Source: Clostridia bacterium (GTDB lineage: Bacteria > Bacillota > Clostridia > TANB77 > CAG-508). Taken from it: DNA of 35,300 bases. Position 1 is the stretch's first letter; each line of letters begins with the position of its first letter. A program made the translations under genes and the position numbers. The DNA lies in NCBI GenBank assembly GCA_022796855.1, contig JAAWJM010000022.1, forward strand, positions 1-35,300, written 5' to 3'. The notes under the pieces were generated by a model. That model was not told the origin of the DNA. It did not search any database and worked only from the letters and a program-made list of their open reading frames with translations. Below, piece after piece: positions 27,039 through 35,117 of the stretch.

Positions 27039-27635
27039 ATGAAGGTGTTATTTGCAACAAAAAATCCAGCTAAAATAGATTTTTATGCTACAGAGTTAGT
27101 CCAAAGAGGATATGATGTGTTAACTCTAAATGATATTTTAGAAAAAATTGAGATAATAGAAAATGGTAAAGATTGCATTGAAAATGCGATTATTAAAGCA
27201 AAAACATGTTATGACAAAACAGGAATTACTACCATTGGGATTGATGATAATTTATTTATTGAGGGGTTAAGCGAAGAACAACAACCTAGAAATCAGGTAA
27301 GGAGAGTAGAGGGCAAATATTTATCGGATGATGAAATGATAGAACATTATACTAAAGTTGTAAATGCCTTAGGAGGAAAGGCAAATGCTTATTGGTTACA
27401 TGGAATTGCTATATGCAAAAATGGAGAAATTAACACATTTGAAAAAAGAAGTGATATGATGATAACAAATACCATAAGTAAAGTAAGACATGAGGGGTAT
27501 CCGTTAGATTCCATATGTATTCATTTAAAAACAGGAAAATATCAATCAGAATTAACCAAAGAAGAAGTTGAGGAAGGAAAGAAAACAAAAAACAAAGCAA
27601 TATTTGATTTTTTAATCGAGAACCTAGAGGAGTGA
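27039..27635 (+). CDS. RdgB/Ham1-like non-canonical purine NTP pyrophosphatase, 198 aa
   Basis: It likely removes inosine- or xanthosine-type triphosphates from the nucleotide pool. The N-terminal ATKNPAKIDFY and the block ENAIIKAKTCYDKTG...GIDDNLFIEGL match the substrate and metal sites of the Ham1 family (usual TxNxxK and DDSGLxVxAL). The second motif is diverged (DDNLFIEGL), so this is a distant member and specificity may differ. It is the first gene of an operon with an HD-domain hydrolase and rsmA, spaced six and eight bases apart. Confidence 0.75.
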   Translation: MKVLFATKNPAKIDFYATELVQRGYDVLTLNDILEKIEIIENGKDCIENAIIKAKTCYDKTGITTIGIDDNLFIEGLSEEQQPRNQVRRVEGKYLSDDEMIEHYTKVVNALGGKANAYWLHGIAICKNGEINTFEKRSDMMITNTISKVRHEGYPLDSICIHLKTGKYQSELTKEEVEEGKKTKNKAIFDFLIENLEE

Positions 27636-27641
27636 TTTTAG

Positions 27642-28694
27642 ATGAAGCATACATACTTAGAAGAAGTAAGACCAATCATAAGACAATATTTTGAAATCTT
27701 AAGCGATGAATTTCCAGAATTTTTATATGAATATATCGAAACACCAGAAATGAAGAGATTAAAAGGGACAAGTATAGGTTGTGGAACAGATTGGACAAAC
27801 CTATTTCATAACAAGTTTTTTCACACAAACTTAGAACATAGTGTAGGAGTTGCTTTAATTGTATGGCATTTTACAAAAAACAAAAAACAAACCTTAGCAG
27901 GATTGTTTCATGATATTGCAACACCTACTTTCAAACACTGTATCGATTTTATGAATGGAGATAGTAAAAACCAAGAATCAACAGAAGAGCAAACCGAAGA
28001 GATAATCCGAAATTCAAAACCAATTATGGCACTTTTAAAACGAGACAATATAACAGTGGAGGAAGTAAAGGATTACCATATGTATCCAATTGCAGACAAT
28101 GATACACCAAAACTTTCAGCAGACCGATTGGAGTATACTTTTATAAATGGAATTACTTTTAAAGAGATATGGGATTTAACCAAAATTAAACAAATTTATG
28201 ATAACATTGAAATTTTAACAAATGAAGAGGGAATTCAAGAATTAGGTTTTAAAACCAAAGAAATAGCAGAAGAATTTGTAGAAAAAGCAAGTCAGTTGTG
28301 GCCGTTGTGGATTAGTAAAGAGGATAAATTAACGATGCAATTTTTGGCAGATGTGTTAAAAAGATTAGGACAAAAACAAATTGTAACAAAACAAGATTTA
28401 TATACGTATTCAGAACAAGAAATCATTGAAAAAATACAACACTGTGGAGATAGCACAATAGAAGAGGCATTTCAAAAGTTTCAACAGGCAACTCAAGTAT
28501 ATGAAAGCGATGAAAAACAAGAAGGAACATATTGTGTTAGTATTGAGGCGAAAAAGCGTTATATTATACCACTTGTAAAATCGGAACAAGAAGCCATAAG
28601 AATTGACAAATTATCAACCCTAGCCAAAACTCGAATTGAAAATTTTTTGAAATGGGATACGAAAAAATATATTTATTTTGACTTTAATTTTTAG
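27642..28694 (+). CDS. HD-domain phosphohydrolase, 350 aa
   Basis: The HD superfamily signature is present: H of FFHTNLEHSVG, then the metal pair in LFHDIATPTFKH, and D of a later helix (SADRLEYT). The superfamily hydrolyses nucleotides or cyclic nucleotides; no second domain is visible to tell which. GAGGAG precedes the ATG by about ten bases, inside the end of the upstream pyrophosphatase gene. The pairing suggests nucleotide housekeeping, which is inference. Confidence 0.8.
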   Translation: MKHTYLEEVRPIIRQYFEILSDEFPEFLYEYIETPEMKRLKGTSIGCGTDWTNLFHNKFFHTNLEHSVGVALIVWHFTKNKKQTLAGLFHDIATPTFKHCIDFMNGDSKNQESTEEQTEEIIRNSKPIMALLKRDNITVEEVKDYHMYPIADNDTPKLSADRLEYTFINGITFKEIWDLTKIKQIYDNIEILTNEEGIQELGFKTKEIAEEFVEKASQLWPLWISKEDKLTMQFLADVLKRLGQKQIVTKQDLYTYSEQEIIEKIQHCGDSTIEEAFQKFQQATQVYESDEKQEGTYCVSIEAKKRYIIPLVKSEQEAIRIDKLSTLAKTRIENFLKWDTKKYIYFDFNF

Positions 28695-28702
28695 GAGGAT
28701 GT

Positions 28703-29557
28703 ATGAGTGGAGTATATGAAGATACAAAATTTATTATGAAAAAATATGGTATTACGGCAAATAAAAAATTAGGACAGAATTTTCTAATTGATGACAAGGT
28801 AATTGATACGATTGTAGAAGCTTCTGAGATTACGAAAGAAGATATTGTCATTGAGATTGGTCCAGGGCTTGGCACCTTAACACAAAAGTTATTAAAAATG
28901 GCTGGAAAAGTGGTTGCTATTGAGTTAGATGATAGAATGATACATATTTTAAAAGAAAGATTTTTTTTAGAAAAGCATTTTGAAATTCTGAATGACGATG
29001 TATTAAAAGTGGATTTAAAAGAGTTAATTGTAAAAAAGAAAGTAGAAACAGGATTAAAGAAGGTAAAAATTGTAGCCAATCTTCCCTACTATATTACCAC
29101 ACCAATTATTATGAAATTACTAGAGGAAAAGCTAGAAATTGAAAGTATGACAGTTATGATACAAAAAGAAGTAGCCGATCGATTAACCGAAATTCCAGGT
29201 GGAAAAAAATCGGGTGCAATTACGTATACGGTATATTATTATGCCATTGCAAAAGAAATACAAACCGTACCAAACCATTCTTTTCTTCCGGAACCAGAGG
29301 TAGCATCCGAAGTAATTAAATTAGATTTAAGAAAAGAGCCAGCAATAAAACTAAAAGATGAAAAGAAGTTTTTTCATTTTATTAAAATTGCTTTTATGCA
29401 AAGAAGAAAAACACTATTAAATGCAATTTCCAATTCAAACCTAGATATTTCAAAAGAAAAAATGGAAAAAGTATTAGAAGAATTAGGGATTGATAGTAAA
29501 ATTAGAGGAGAAGCACTAACGATAGAGCAATTTGCAAGTATTGTAGAAAAAATATAA
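28703..29557 (+). CDS. rsmA: 16S rRNA dimethyladenosine transferase RsmA (KsgA)
   Basis: It dimethylates two adjacent adenines near the 3' end of 16S rRNA. LGQNFL lies at 23-28, motif I EIGPGLGTLT at 51-60, motif IV NLPY at 126-129, and the family signature SFLPEPEVAS near 195. The C-terminal helical domain includes FMQRRKTLLNA. 284 residues is the normal length. AGGAGG lies directly before the ATG, eight bases after the HD gene stop. Confidence 0.96.
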   Translation: MSGVYEDTKFIMKKYGITANKKLGQNFLIDDKVIDTIVEASEITKEDIVIEIGPGLGTLTQKLLKMAGKVVAIELDDRMIHILKERFFLEKHFEILNDDVLKVDLKELIVKKKVETGLKKVKIVANLPYYITTPIIMKLLEEKLEIESMTVMIQKEVADRLTEIPGGKKSGAITYTVYYYAIAKEIQTVPNHSFLPEPEVASEVIKLDLRKEPAIKLKDEKKFFHFIKIAFMQRRKTLLNAISNSNLDISKEKMEKVLEELGIDSKIRGEALTIEQFASIVEKI

Positions 29558-29591
29558 GATAGTGAAATTATCAATTTTTATCCCTAATTCA

Positions 29592-29620
29592 TTGACTTTT
29601 TTCAAAAAAAAAGATAAGAT
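29592..29620 (+). promoter_or_regulatory. Promoter of the min-rodA operon
   Basis: TTGACT (29592-29597) and TAAGAT (29615-29620) are 17 bases apart, about 60 bases before minD. Confidence 0.75.
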
Positions 29621-29681
29621 ATAACTATTAAAATTATAGAGAATAAATTACGAAACCAAACGTAGTTTTTAGGAGGTATTT

Positions 29682-30476
29682 ATGGGAGAAGTTATCGTTA
29701 TCACATCCGGAAAAGGTGGAGTAGGTAAAACAACCACAACAGCAAATTTAGGAGCTGCTCTTGCGATGCAAGGCAAAAAAGTAGCGTTAGTGGATACCGA
29801 TATAGGACTTAGAAACTTAGATGTTGTTATGGGATTAGAAAATAGGATTGTATATGATATTGTTGATGTTGTAGAAGAAAAATGTAAATTAAGACAAGCC
29901 TTAATTAAAGACAAGCGTTATACAGAGCTTTTTTTACTTCCAGCAGCACAAACTAGAGATAAAACAGCAGTTAATGAAGAACAAATGAAACAACTAACCG
30001 ATAAATTAAAAGAAGAATTTGACTATATTTTAATTGATTGTCCAGCAGGAATTGAACAAGGATTTAAAAATGCAATTGCAGGAGCAAACCGTGCCATTGT
30101 TGTAACAACAGCGGAAATTTCAGCAATTCGTGATGCGGACCGAATTATAGGATTATTAGAATCCTCAGAAATTAAAAATCCAGAATTAATTGTAAACCGC
30201 TTAAAACCAAACATGGTAAAAAGAGGCGAAATGATGGATGTAGATGATATTGTTGATTTATTATCCATTGAATTGGTTGGTGTTGTACCAGATGATGAAT
30301 ATGTTGTTACACAAACAAACAAAGGGGAACCCGTTGTATCCAATCGTAAAGCTCCTTCTGGTAAAGCATATTTGGAGATTGCAAGAAGAGTATTAGGAGA
30401 AACGATAGAAGTAAGTATACCAGGAAGAGAGAAAGGATTTTTTGCAAAATTGAAAAGATTATTTAGAAAAAAATAG
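29682..30476 (+). CDS. minD: Septum-site determining protein MinD
   Basis: A ParA/MinD-family ATPase that binds the membrane and positions the division septum with MinC and MinE. The deviant Walker A GKGGVGKTT lies at 10-18, followed by DTDIGLRNLD and DCPAGIEQGF. The C-terminal amphipathic membrane helix is FFAKLKRLFRKK. 264 residues is normal. AGGAGG precedes the ATG. minE follows after 20 bases; minC is not in the window. Confidence 0.97.
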   Translation: MGEVIVITSGKGGVGKTTTTANLGAALAMQGKKVALVDTDIGLRNLDVVMGLENRIVYDIVDVVEEKCKLRQALIKDKRYTELFLLPAAQTRDKTAVNEEQMKQLTDKLKEEFDYILIDCPAGIEQGFKNAIAGANRAIVVTTAEISAIRDADRIIGLLESSEIKNPELIVNRLKPNMVKRGEMMDVDDIVDLLSIELVGVVPDDEYVVTQTNKGEPVVSNRKAPSGKAYLEIARRVLGETIEVSIPGREKGFFAKLKRLFRKK

Positions 30477-30496
30477 TAGGAAATGGGGGAATAAGA

Positions 30497-31537
30497 ATGT
30501 TTGAAACAGTCATCAACTTTTTTAAGAAAATGAAGAAACAAGAAAAAGAGCAAGCAAAATCCAAAGATACAGCAAAAGAGAGATTACATTTAGTTCTTAT
30601 GCAAGACCGTGCGAATGTGTCAGCTGATTTCCTAGATTTGATGAAACAAGAAATTATTGAAGTAATCAAAAAATATATTGATGTGGATGAAAATGAAATT
30701 GATGTTAGGCTTACCAATAAGGACAACGGAGATGGAACGAATGGAGCCCCAGCGTTATATGCGAATATTCCGATTGTTAGTATTAAAGAAGATGTGAAAA
30801 GTGGAATGGCAAGACAAGAAGAAAACGTAAGGGAGCAAATTGCTAAAGTAGAAAATGAAATAGAGCCAAAAGAAGAAGTTCAAAAAGAAAAGAGAAATGA
30901 TATTGAGACAGTTGAAAAATGGAATGAGGAAGTAGAAAAAAGAAACCAAGAAATACAAAATGAAGAAAATATTTGGGAAGATGTTGCAACAACGGAAAAA
31001 AACGAAAGCAATTTTCAAAACAGTGAAAATGCAGAAAAAGGCATAAACGAAAGCAACTTTCAAAATAATGAAAATGTAGAAAGAGACATAAACGAAAGCA
31101 ATTTTCAAAATAATGAAAATGTAGAAAGAGACATAAACGAAAGCAATTTTCAAAATCATGAAAATGTAGAAACAGATATAAACGAAAGCAACTTTCAAAA
31201 TCATGAAAATGTAGAAAGAGACATAAACGAAAGTAACTTTCAAAATAATGAGAATACAGAAACAGACATAAACGAAGGTAATTTTCAAAATTATGAAAAT
31301 GTAGAAAAAAAAATAAATGTTGGAACTGATTTTGAAGATATTGAAAATGAGGAAGAGTCTGAAGAGGAAGAGGATGTTCAAGAAAGTGAAGAAAGAGACT
31401 TGTTACTAGAAGGAGCAAACACTGCATTTGGGCAAGGAAATTTAGTAGAAAATAATCATGAAAATGATAGAAACATGAATAAGAAAAAAAATAAGTTTAA
31501 TAAGAAAAAAAGACGCAACCGAAATCAAAGGAGATAA
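30497..31537 (+). CDS. minE: MinE with a long repeat-bearing C-terminal extension, 346 aa
   Basis: Residues 1-100 are a normal MinE: the membrane-targeting N-terminus, the MinD-contact helix DTAKERLHLVLMQDRANVS, and the dimer domain IIEVIKKYIDVDENEIDV with the ending LYANIPI. MinE is normally about 90 residues; here 246 more follow. The extension has a charged coiled segment, then seven tandem 15-residue repeats of the form NESNFQNxENVExDI (31001-31315), an acidic stretch (EEESEEEEDVQESEE) and a very basic tail (KKKNKFNKKKRRNRNQRR). It looks disordered. It could bind nucleic acid, membrane or a partner. It lies between minD and rodA in one operon. Confidence 0.93.
   Translation: MFETVINFFKKMKKQEKEQAKSKDTAKERLHLVLMQDRANVSADFLDLMKQEIIEVIKKYIDVDENEIDVRLTNKDNGDGTNGAPALYANIPIVSIKEDVKSGMARQEENVREQIAKVENEIEPKEEVQKEKRNDIETVEKWNEEVEKRNQEIQNEENIWEDVATTEKNESNFQNSENAEKGINESNFQNNENVERDINESNFQNNENVERDINESNFQNHENVETDINESNFQNHENVERDINESNFQNNENTETDINEGNFQNYENVEKKINVGTDFEDIENEEESEEEEDVQESEERDLLLEGANTAFGQGNLVENNHENDRNMNKKKNKFNKKKRRNRNQRR
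31001..31315 (+). repeat. Seven tandem 45-bp repeats inside minE
   Basis: Units begin at 31001, 31046, 31091, 31136, 31181, 31226 and 31271, each opening with AACGAAAG or AACGAAGG. They are very similar, in frame, and most differences are at variable residues, which points to recent expansion. Confidence 0.95.
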
Positions 31538-31568
31538 ATCAAACAAAAGCAAATTAAGAGGGTGAAGA

Positions 31569-32687
31569 ATGAAAGCGCGAATTTTAAAAAACATGGAGTG
31601 GGGGATACTAATTTGTTGTATCGTACTATTTATCATAGGTTGTATTTCTCTATATTCTGCAACACAAGAAGCAAACTATGTAGAATTAAAAAGACAAATT
31701 CTATGGCTAATAGTAAGTATGCCCATTATGATTGCTGTTATATGTATTGATTATAACACCATAGCAAAAATCGCACCAATATTTTACGGAATTTTCATCA
31801 TTCTATTAATCGTTGTACTATTTACAAAACCAATCAATGGAGCATCAAGCTGGTTTATCATTCGAGAAGGTGTTCAAATACAACCAAGTGAATTTGCAAA
31901 AATATTTGTAATTATGACCTTTGCCTATCTAATGGTCATGTTTCAAAAAAAAGACAAAAACGCAATTAATAAACCATTAAAACTATTAGCAGTACTATCT
32001 GTTGTTATCGTTCCCGTATTACTAATTATTAAACAACCAGATTATGGAACCGCAATTGCCTATATGATTGCGACACTTCTTATGTTATTTGTAGCAGGAA
32101 TAGACAAAAGGTACATTATAGGAGCCATTTTAATCATCGTGGTTGCACTACCACTGGTATACTTTTTTATACTACCAGACCATGCCAAAACAAGAATTGA
32201 TGTATTCTTAAATCCTAATTTAGATGCAAGAGGAGCTGGCTACAATGTAATTCAATCCAAACTTGCCATTGGTTCTGGTGGGCTTATTGGAATGGGATTA
32301 TTAAAAGGAAACCAAACCCAATTAGGATTTCTATATCCCAAAACCACAGACTTTATTTTCTCTGTGATTGGGGAAGAAATGGGATTTCTAGTAGCAGGAG
32401 CGGTAATTGTACTATATGTTATCTTAATTACAAAAGCAATTTACGTGGCAAAAACAGCAAAAGATGATTTAGGTTCCTATATCACAATGGGAATTGTTGG
32501 AATTTTTCTATTCCACATGATTGAAAACATTGGTATGACAATGGGATTACTTCCTATTACTGGAGTACCACTTCCTTTTGTAAGTTATGGAGGGAGTTCT
32601 CTTGTTACAAACTTTATTTGTATAGGACTTTTATTAAACATTAGTGGACGAAGACAAAAAACAATATTTATGGATGAAAGATTATAA
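31569..32687 (+). CDS. rodA: Rod-shape-determining SEDS glycosyltransferase RodA, 372 aa
   Basis: An integral membrane peptidoglycan polymerase of the FtsW/RodA/SpoVE family with about ten hydrophobic segments. Family marks are GASSWF...VQIQPSEFAKI, KQPDYGTA, YNVIQSKLAIGSGGL, TDFIFSVIGEE and the C-terminal PLPFVSYGGSSLVTN. Its place after minD-minE and the GNQTQLGFL form favour RodA over FtsW. AGAGGGTG precedes the ATG at 31569. dusB follows 13 bases after its stop. Confidence 0.92.
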   Translation: MKARILKNMEWGILICCIVLFIIGCISLYSATQEANYVELKRQILWLIVSMPIMIAVICIDYNTIAKIAPIFYGIFIILLIVVLFTKPINGASSWFIIREGVQIQPSEFAKIFVIMTFAYLMVMFQKKDKNAINKPLKLLAVLSVVIVPVLLIIKQPDYGTAIAYMIATLLMLFVAGIDKRYIIGAILIIVVALPLVYFFILPDHAKTRIDVFLNPNLDARGAGYNVIQSKLAIGSGGLIGMGLLKGNQTQLGFLYPKTTDFIFSVIGEEMGFLVAGAVIVLYVILITKAIYVAKTAKDDLGSYITMGIVGIFLFHMIENIGMTMGLLPITGVPLPFVSYGGSSLVTNFICIGLLLNISGRRQKTIFMDERL

Positions 32688-32700
32688 AGGAAAAAGAAAA

Positions 32701-33667
32701 ATGTATGTGAAACCATTCGAAATTGGAAATGTTACAATAAAAAATAATATTTTATTAGCACCAATGGCAGGTATAACAGACCTGCCATTTCGTATCATTT
32801 GTAAGGAAAATGGTGCAGGACTTAGCTTTACAGAAATGGCAAGTGCAAAAGCAATTTTTTATGGAGATGAAAAAACAAAAAAATTATTAATAACAGAAGG
32901 TGAATTAGGTTCCATACGGAGTTCAAATTTTCGGAAGTGAAATAGAGTCATTATCCTATGCAACAAGAAAAGTAAGTAAAGATTTTGATATAGTAGATAT
33001 CAATATGGGATGCCCAGCACCAAAGGTAGTAAAAAACGGAGATGGTAGCAAATTATTACAAAATTTAGATTTGGTAGGGCAAATTGTAGAAGAAGTGGTA
33101 AAAGCATCAACTGTGCCAGTTAGTGTAAAAATACGAAAAGGTTGGAGTAAAACAAACGATGTATCTGTTCAAGTAGCCAAGATAATTGAACAATCAGGAG
33201 CAAAGCTGATTACCATTCATGGAAGAACCAGAGATGAATTCTTTAGTGGCGAAGTGGATTTAGAGGCAATCCGAAAAGTAAAAGAGGCAGTATCTATTCC
33301 AGTAATTGGAAATGGCAATATTGTAAACGAAGAAAGTGCAAAAAGAATGTTCGAACAAACGGGAGTAGATGGCATTATGATTGGGAGAGCTTCTATTGGA
33401 AATCCATGGATTTTTAAGAAAATTTTGCACTATTTACAAACAGGAGAAATCTTAGAAGAAATCACAAACAAAGAAAAATTAGAAACCATAATCAAGCATA
33501 TTGAGTTAGAAGTACAAATAAAAGGAGAAAGAGTAGGAATTCCAGAATTACGAAAACACTTAGCTTGTTATGTAAAAAGCTTACCAAATGCAAGTAAAAT
33601 AAGACAAACAATAAATCAAATAAATACAAAAAAGGAATTGGTACAGGCGTTAAAAGAATGTTTTTAA
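32701..33667 (+). CDS. dusB: tRNA-dihydrouridine synthase DusB, with a +1 shift at CGG codon 73
   Basis: An FMN-dependent TIM-barrel enzyme that reduces uridines in tRNA. From ATG 32701 the frame gives the start NILLAPMAGITDLPFR and TEMASAKA and meets CGG at 32917-32919. Skipping the C gives GVQIFGSEIESLSYA and the rest, including the catalytic cysteine C104 (NMGCPAPKV), KIRKGW, ITIHGRTRDEFFSG and GIMIGRASIGNPW. Joined length is 321, normal. A second CGG at 32932-32934 is in phase only with the unshifted frame; in the shifted frame it reads TTC GGA (Phe-Gly). Without the shift a stop follows seven codons later. Confidence 0.94.
32917..32920 (+). other. CGG +1 frameshift site, dusB
   Basis: In-frame codon 73 is CGG, after ATA. 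Dropping the C gives GGA and restores VQIFGSE, the conserved second strand of the Dus barrel. Confidence 0.85.
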
Positions 33668-33684
33668 ATTCATAGAATATATAT

Positions 33685-33717
33685 AAAAGAATAGCAAGCA
33701 TGCTATTCTTTTTTTGT
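33685..33717 (+). terminator. Terminator of the min-rodA-dusB operon
   Basis: AAAAGAATAGCA and TGCTATTCTTTT form a 12-bp stem with a 4-base loop, followed by further T. Confidence 0.85.
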
Positions 33718-33752
33718 TAGCCGATATTAAAAAAATCTACGAAGGCATACAA

Positions 33753-33806
33753 GAAAGCCCCTTTAGCAAGGGGGCTAGCACACGGGAGCGTGACTGGGGG
33801 TTCTTA
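33753..33806. repeat. Half copy of the carA-carB MITE-like repeat
   Basis: Read on the minus strand it starts TAAGAACCCCCAGTC, then a hairpin, then GCCCCCTTGCTAAAGGGGC, matching the left half of the element at 17071-17212. The hairpin between the shared blocks differs in sequence. Only one end is present. Confidence 0.65.
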
Positions 33807-33850
33807 AAAAAGCTTGTACAGTTCGTTTAAAAGTTGTAAGGAGGAAAAAA

Positions 33851-34529
33851 ATGATGAAACGAAAACAATGGTTCATAATTGGTGTTTTTCTTTTAATGAT
33901 AATAGGAATATTCGGTTTTTTTCTAAAAAATAATTATAAACTTAATAAATTTGGAAATACTAATAGTACATCAATGGAAAGCATAAAGGAATATATTTTA
34001 AACTTAGAGTCTTATGAAGCCGAGATAGAGGTAGAGGTTCACAGTAACAAAAATCAAAATCAATATAAAATGAAACAAACCTATAAAGCTCCTAATGTAT
34101 CATACCAAGAAATATTACAGCCAGATAATATAAAAGGATTAACCACTAAATATGATGGAAAAAACTTAAGCATTGAAAATACGAAATTACACTTAAGTAA
34201 AATTTATGAGGATTATCCTTATGCCACAGAAAATAACTTATGGTTATCTGGATTTATTAAAGAATATAAAAACAATCAAAACGCCACTCTGAAAGAAAAA
34301 GAAAATGAAGTCATTTTAGAAACCACAGTAGAAAATACGGATAAAAAACAATGCTTTGTCAAAACCTTATATATTGATAAAAAAACAGCAAAACCGACCA
34401 AACTCACCATAGAAGACAAGAACCAAAAAATGCTAATTTACATATTATATAATGAGATAAAAATAAAAAGTAGTCGGTAAAGAAGACACATTAGCATTCA
34501 AATTAAAATTATTACAAGATAATATATAA
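33851..34529 (+). CDS. GerS/LolA-like membrane-anchored protein, with a +1 shift at CGG codon 209
   Basis: An N-terminal hydrophobic helix (residues 7-25) anchors an extracytoplasmic domain of about 180 residues. The domain, with repeated beta strands (SYEAEIEVEVHSNK, QYKMKQTYKAPNVSYQEIL, LWLSGFIKEYKN), resembles the LolA-fold family of the Clostridia germination protein GerS; the assignment is tentative and no lipobox cysteine is seen. AAGGAGG precedes ATG 33851. The frame ends ...IKIKSS CGG TAA; skipping the C of CGG (34475-34477) gives GKEDTLAFKLKLLQDNI and a stop at 34527-34529, a more natural C-terminal helix. Joined length 225. Confidence 0.72.
34475..34478 (+). other. CGG +1 frameshift site, GerS-like gene
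   Basis: In-frame codon 209 is CGG, after AGT, and the next in-frame codon is the stop TAA. Dropping the C gives GGT and 16 further codons. Homolog support is weaker here than in trmL or carB. Confidence 0.55.
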
Positions 34530-34619
34530 TCTTTATAGGCTACTACTATTTTGCTCTTCATTTAAGTTTAAAATATATCAAAAAAAGAAGAAAAAACAGT
34601 AATAACAGGAGTGAAGAAA

Positions 34620-34970
34620 ATGGTAGTCAAAAGAGGAGATATGTTTTATGCAGATTTAAGCCCTGTAATAGGTTCTGAACAAGGAGGAATACGCCCTGTT
34701 GTCATTATTCAAAATGATATGGGAAACAAATACAGTCCAACTGTTATTGCGGCAGCAATCACTTCGCAAACTGGAAAAAACAAATTACCAACACATATTG
34801 AACTAGATTCGGGAATGAGTGGACTAAAAGCAAATTCGGTCGTACTAGCAGAACAAATAAGAACCATTGATAAAAGTCGCCTAAAAGAAAAAATTGGGCA
34901 TATAGAAGATAATCAAATTATGGATCAAATCAATAATGCTTTAGGCGTTAGTTTTGGTTTAGGGGAATAA
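34620..34970 (+). CDS. MazF/NdoA-type mRNA endoribonuclease toxin, 116 aa
   Basis: A PemK/MazF-fold RNase that cuts mRNA at short motifs. VKRGDMFYADLSPVIGSEQGGIRPVVIIQND is the family's hallmark start, including the catalytic arginine of GGIRPV and later the threonine/serine of AAITSQ. AGGAG (34606-34610) nine bases upstream sets ATG 34620; the in-frame GTG 34611 overlaps it. The antitoxin gene that normally lies directly upstream (MazE/NdoAI) is absent: the neighbour is the GerS-like gene, and the 90-base gap holds no frame. The toxin may be restrained from elsewhere. A strong terminator follows. Confidence 0.93.
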   Translation: MVVKRGDMFYADLSPVIGSEQGGIRPVVIIQNDMGNKYSPTVIAAAITSQTGKNKLPTHIELDSGMSGLKANSVVLAEQIRTIDKSRLKEKIGHIEDNQIMDQINNALGVSFGLGE

Positions 34971-34974
34971 AAAT

Positions 34975-35018
34975 AAAAAATAAGCACTTTAACAAAATAA
35001 TGTTAAGTGCTTATTTAA
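34975..35018 (+). terminator. Terminator after mazF
   Basis: AAATAAGCAC..AACA and TGTT..GTGCTTATTT form a long stem with one small internal loop, flanked by A and T runs. Confidence 0.8.
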
Positions 35019-35048
35019 CATTTGATAAACAAAAGTCATATTAAAACC

Positions 35049-35077
35049 TTGACAGAAAACATTTATTAATATAAAAT
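35049..35077 (+). promoter_or_regulatory. Promoter of the prepilin gene
   Basis: TTGACA (35049-35054) and TAAAAT (35072-35077) are 17 bases apart, a near-consensus promoter about 40 bases before the ATG. Confidence 0.75.
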
Positions 35078-35117
35078 GCAACCATAAAGTAAAAAAGAAA
35101 CGGGGGCAAAAGAAAAA

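Noticed and set aside
31001-31315. CRISPR-like array.
   Set aside because: The 45-bp repeats are contiguous, have no spacers, and lie in frame inside minE.
30755-31427. Two long minus-strand frames opposite minE.
   Set aside because: They mirror the low-complexity repeats of minE, have no ribosome sites and encode phenylalanine-rich nonsense.
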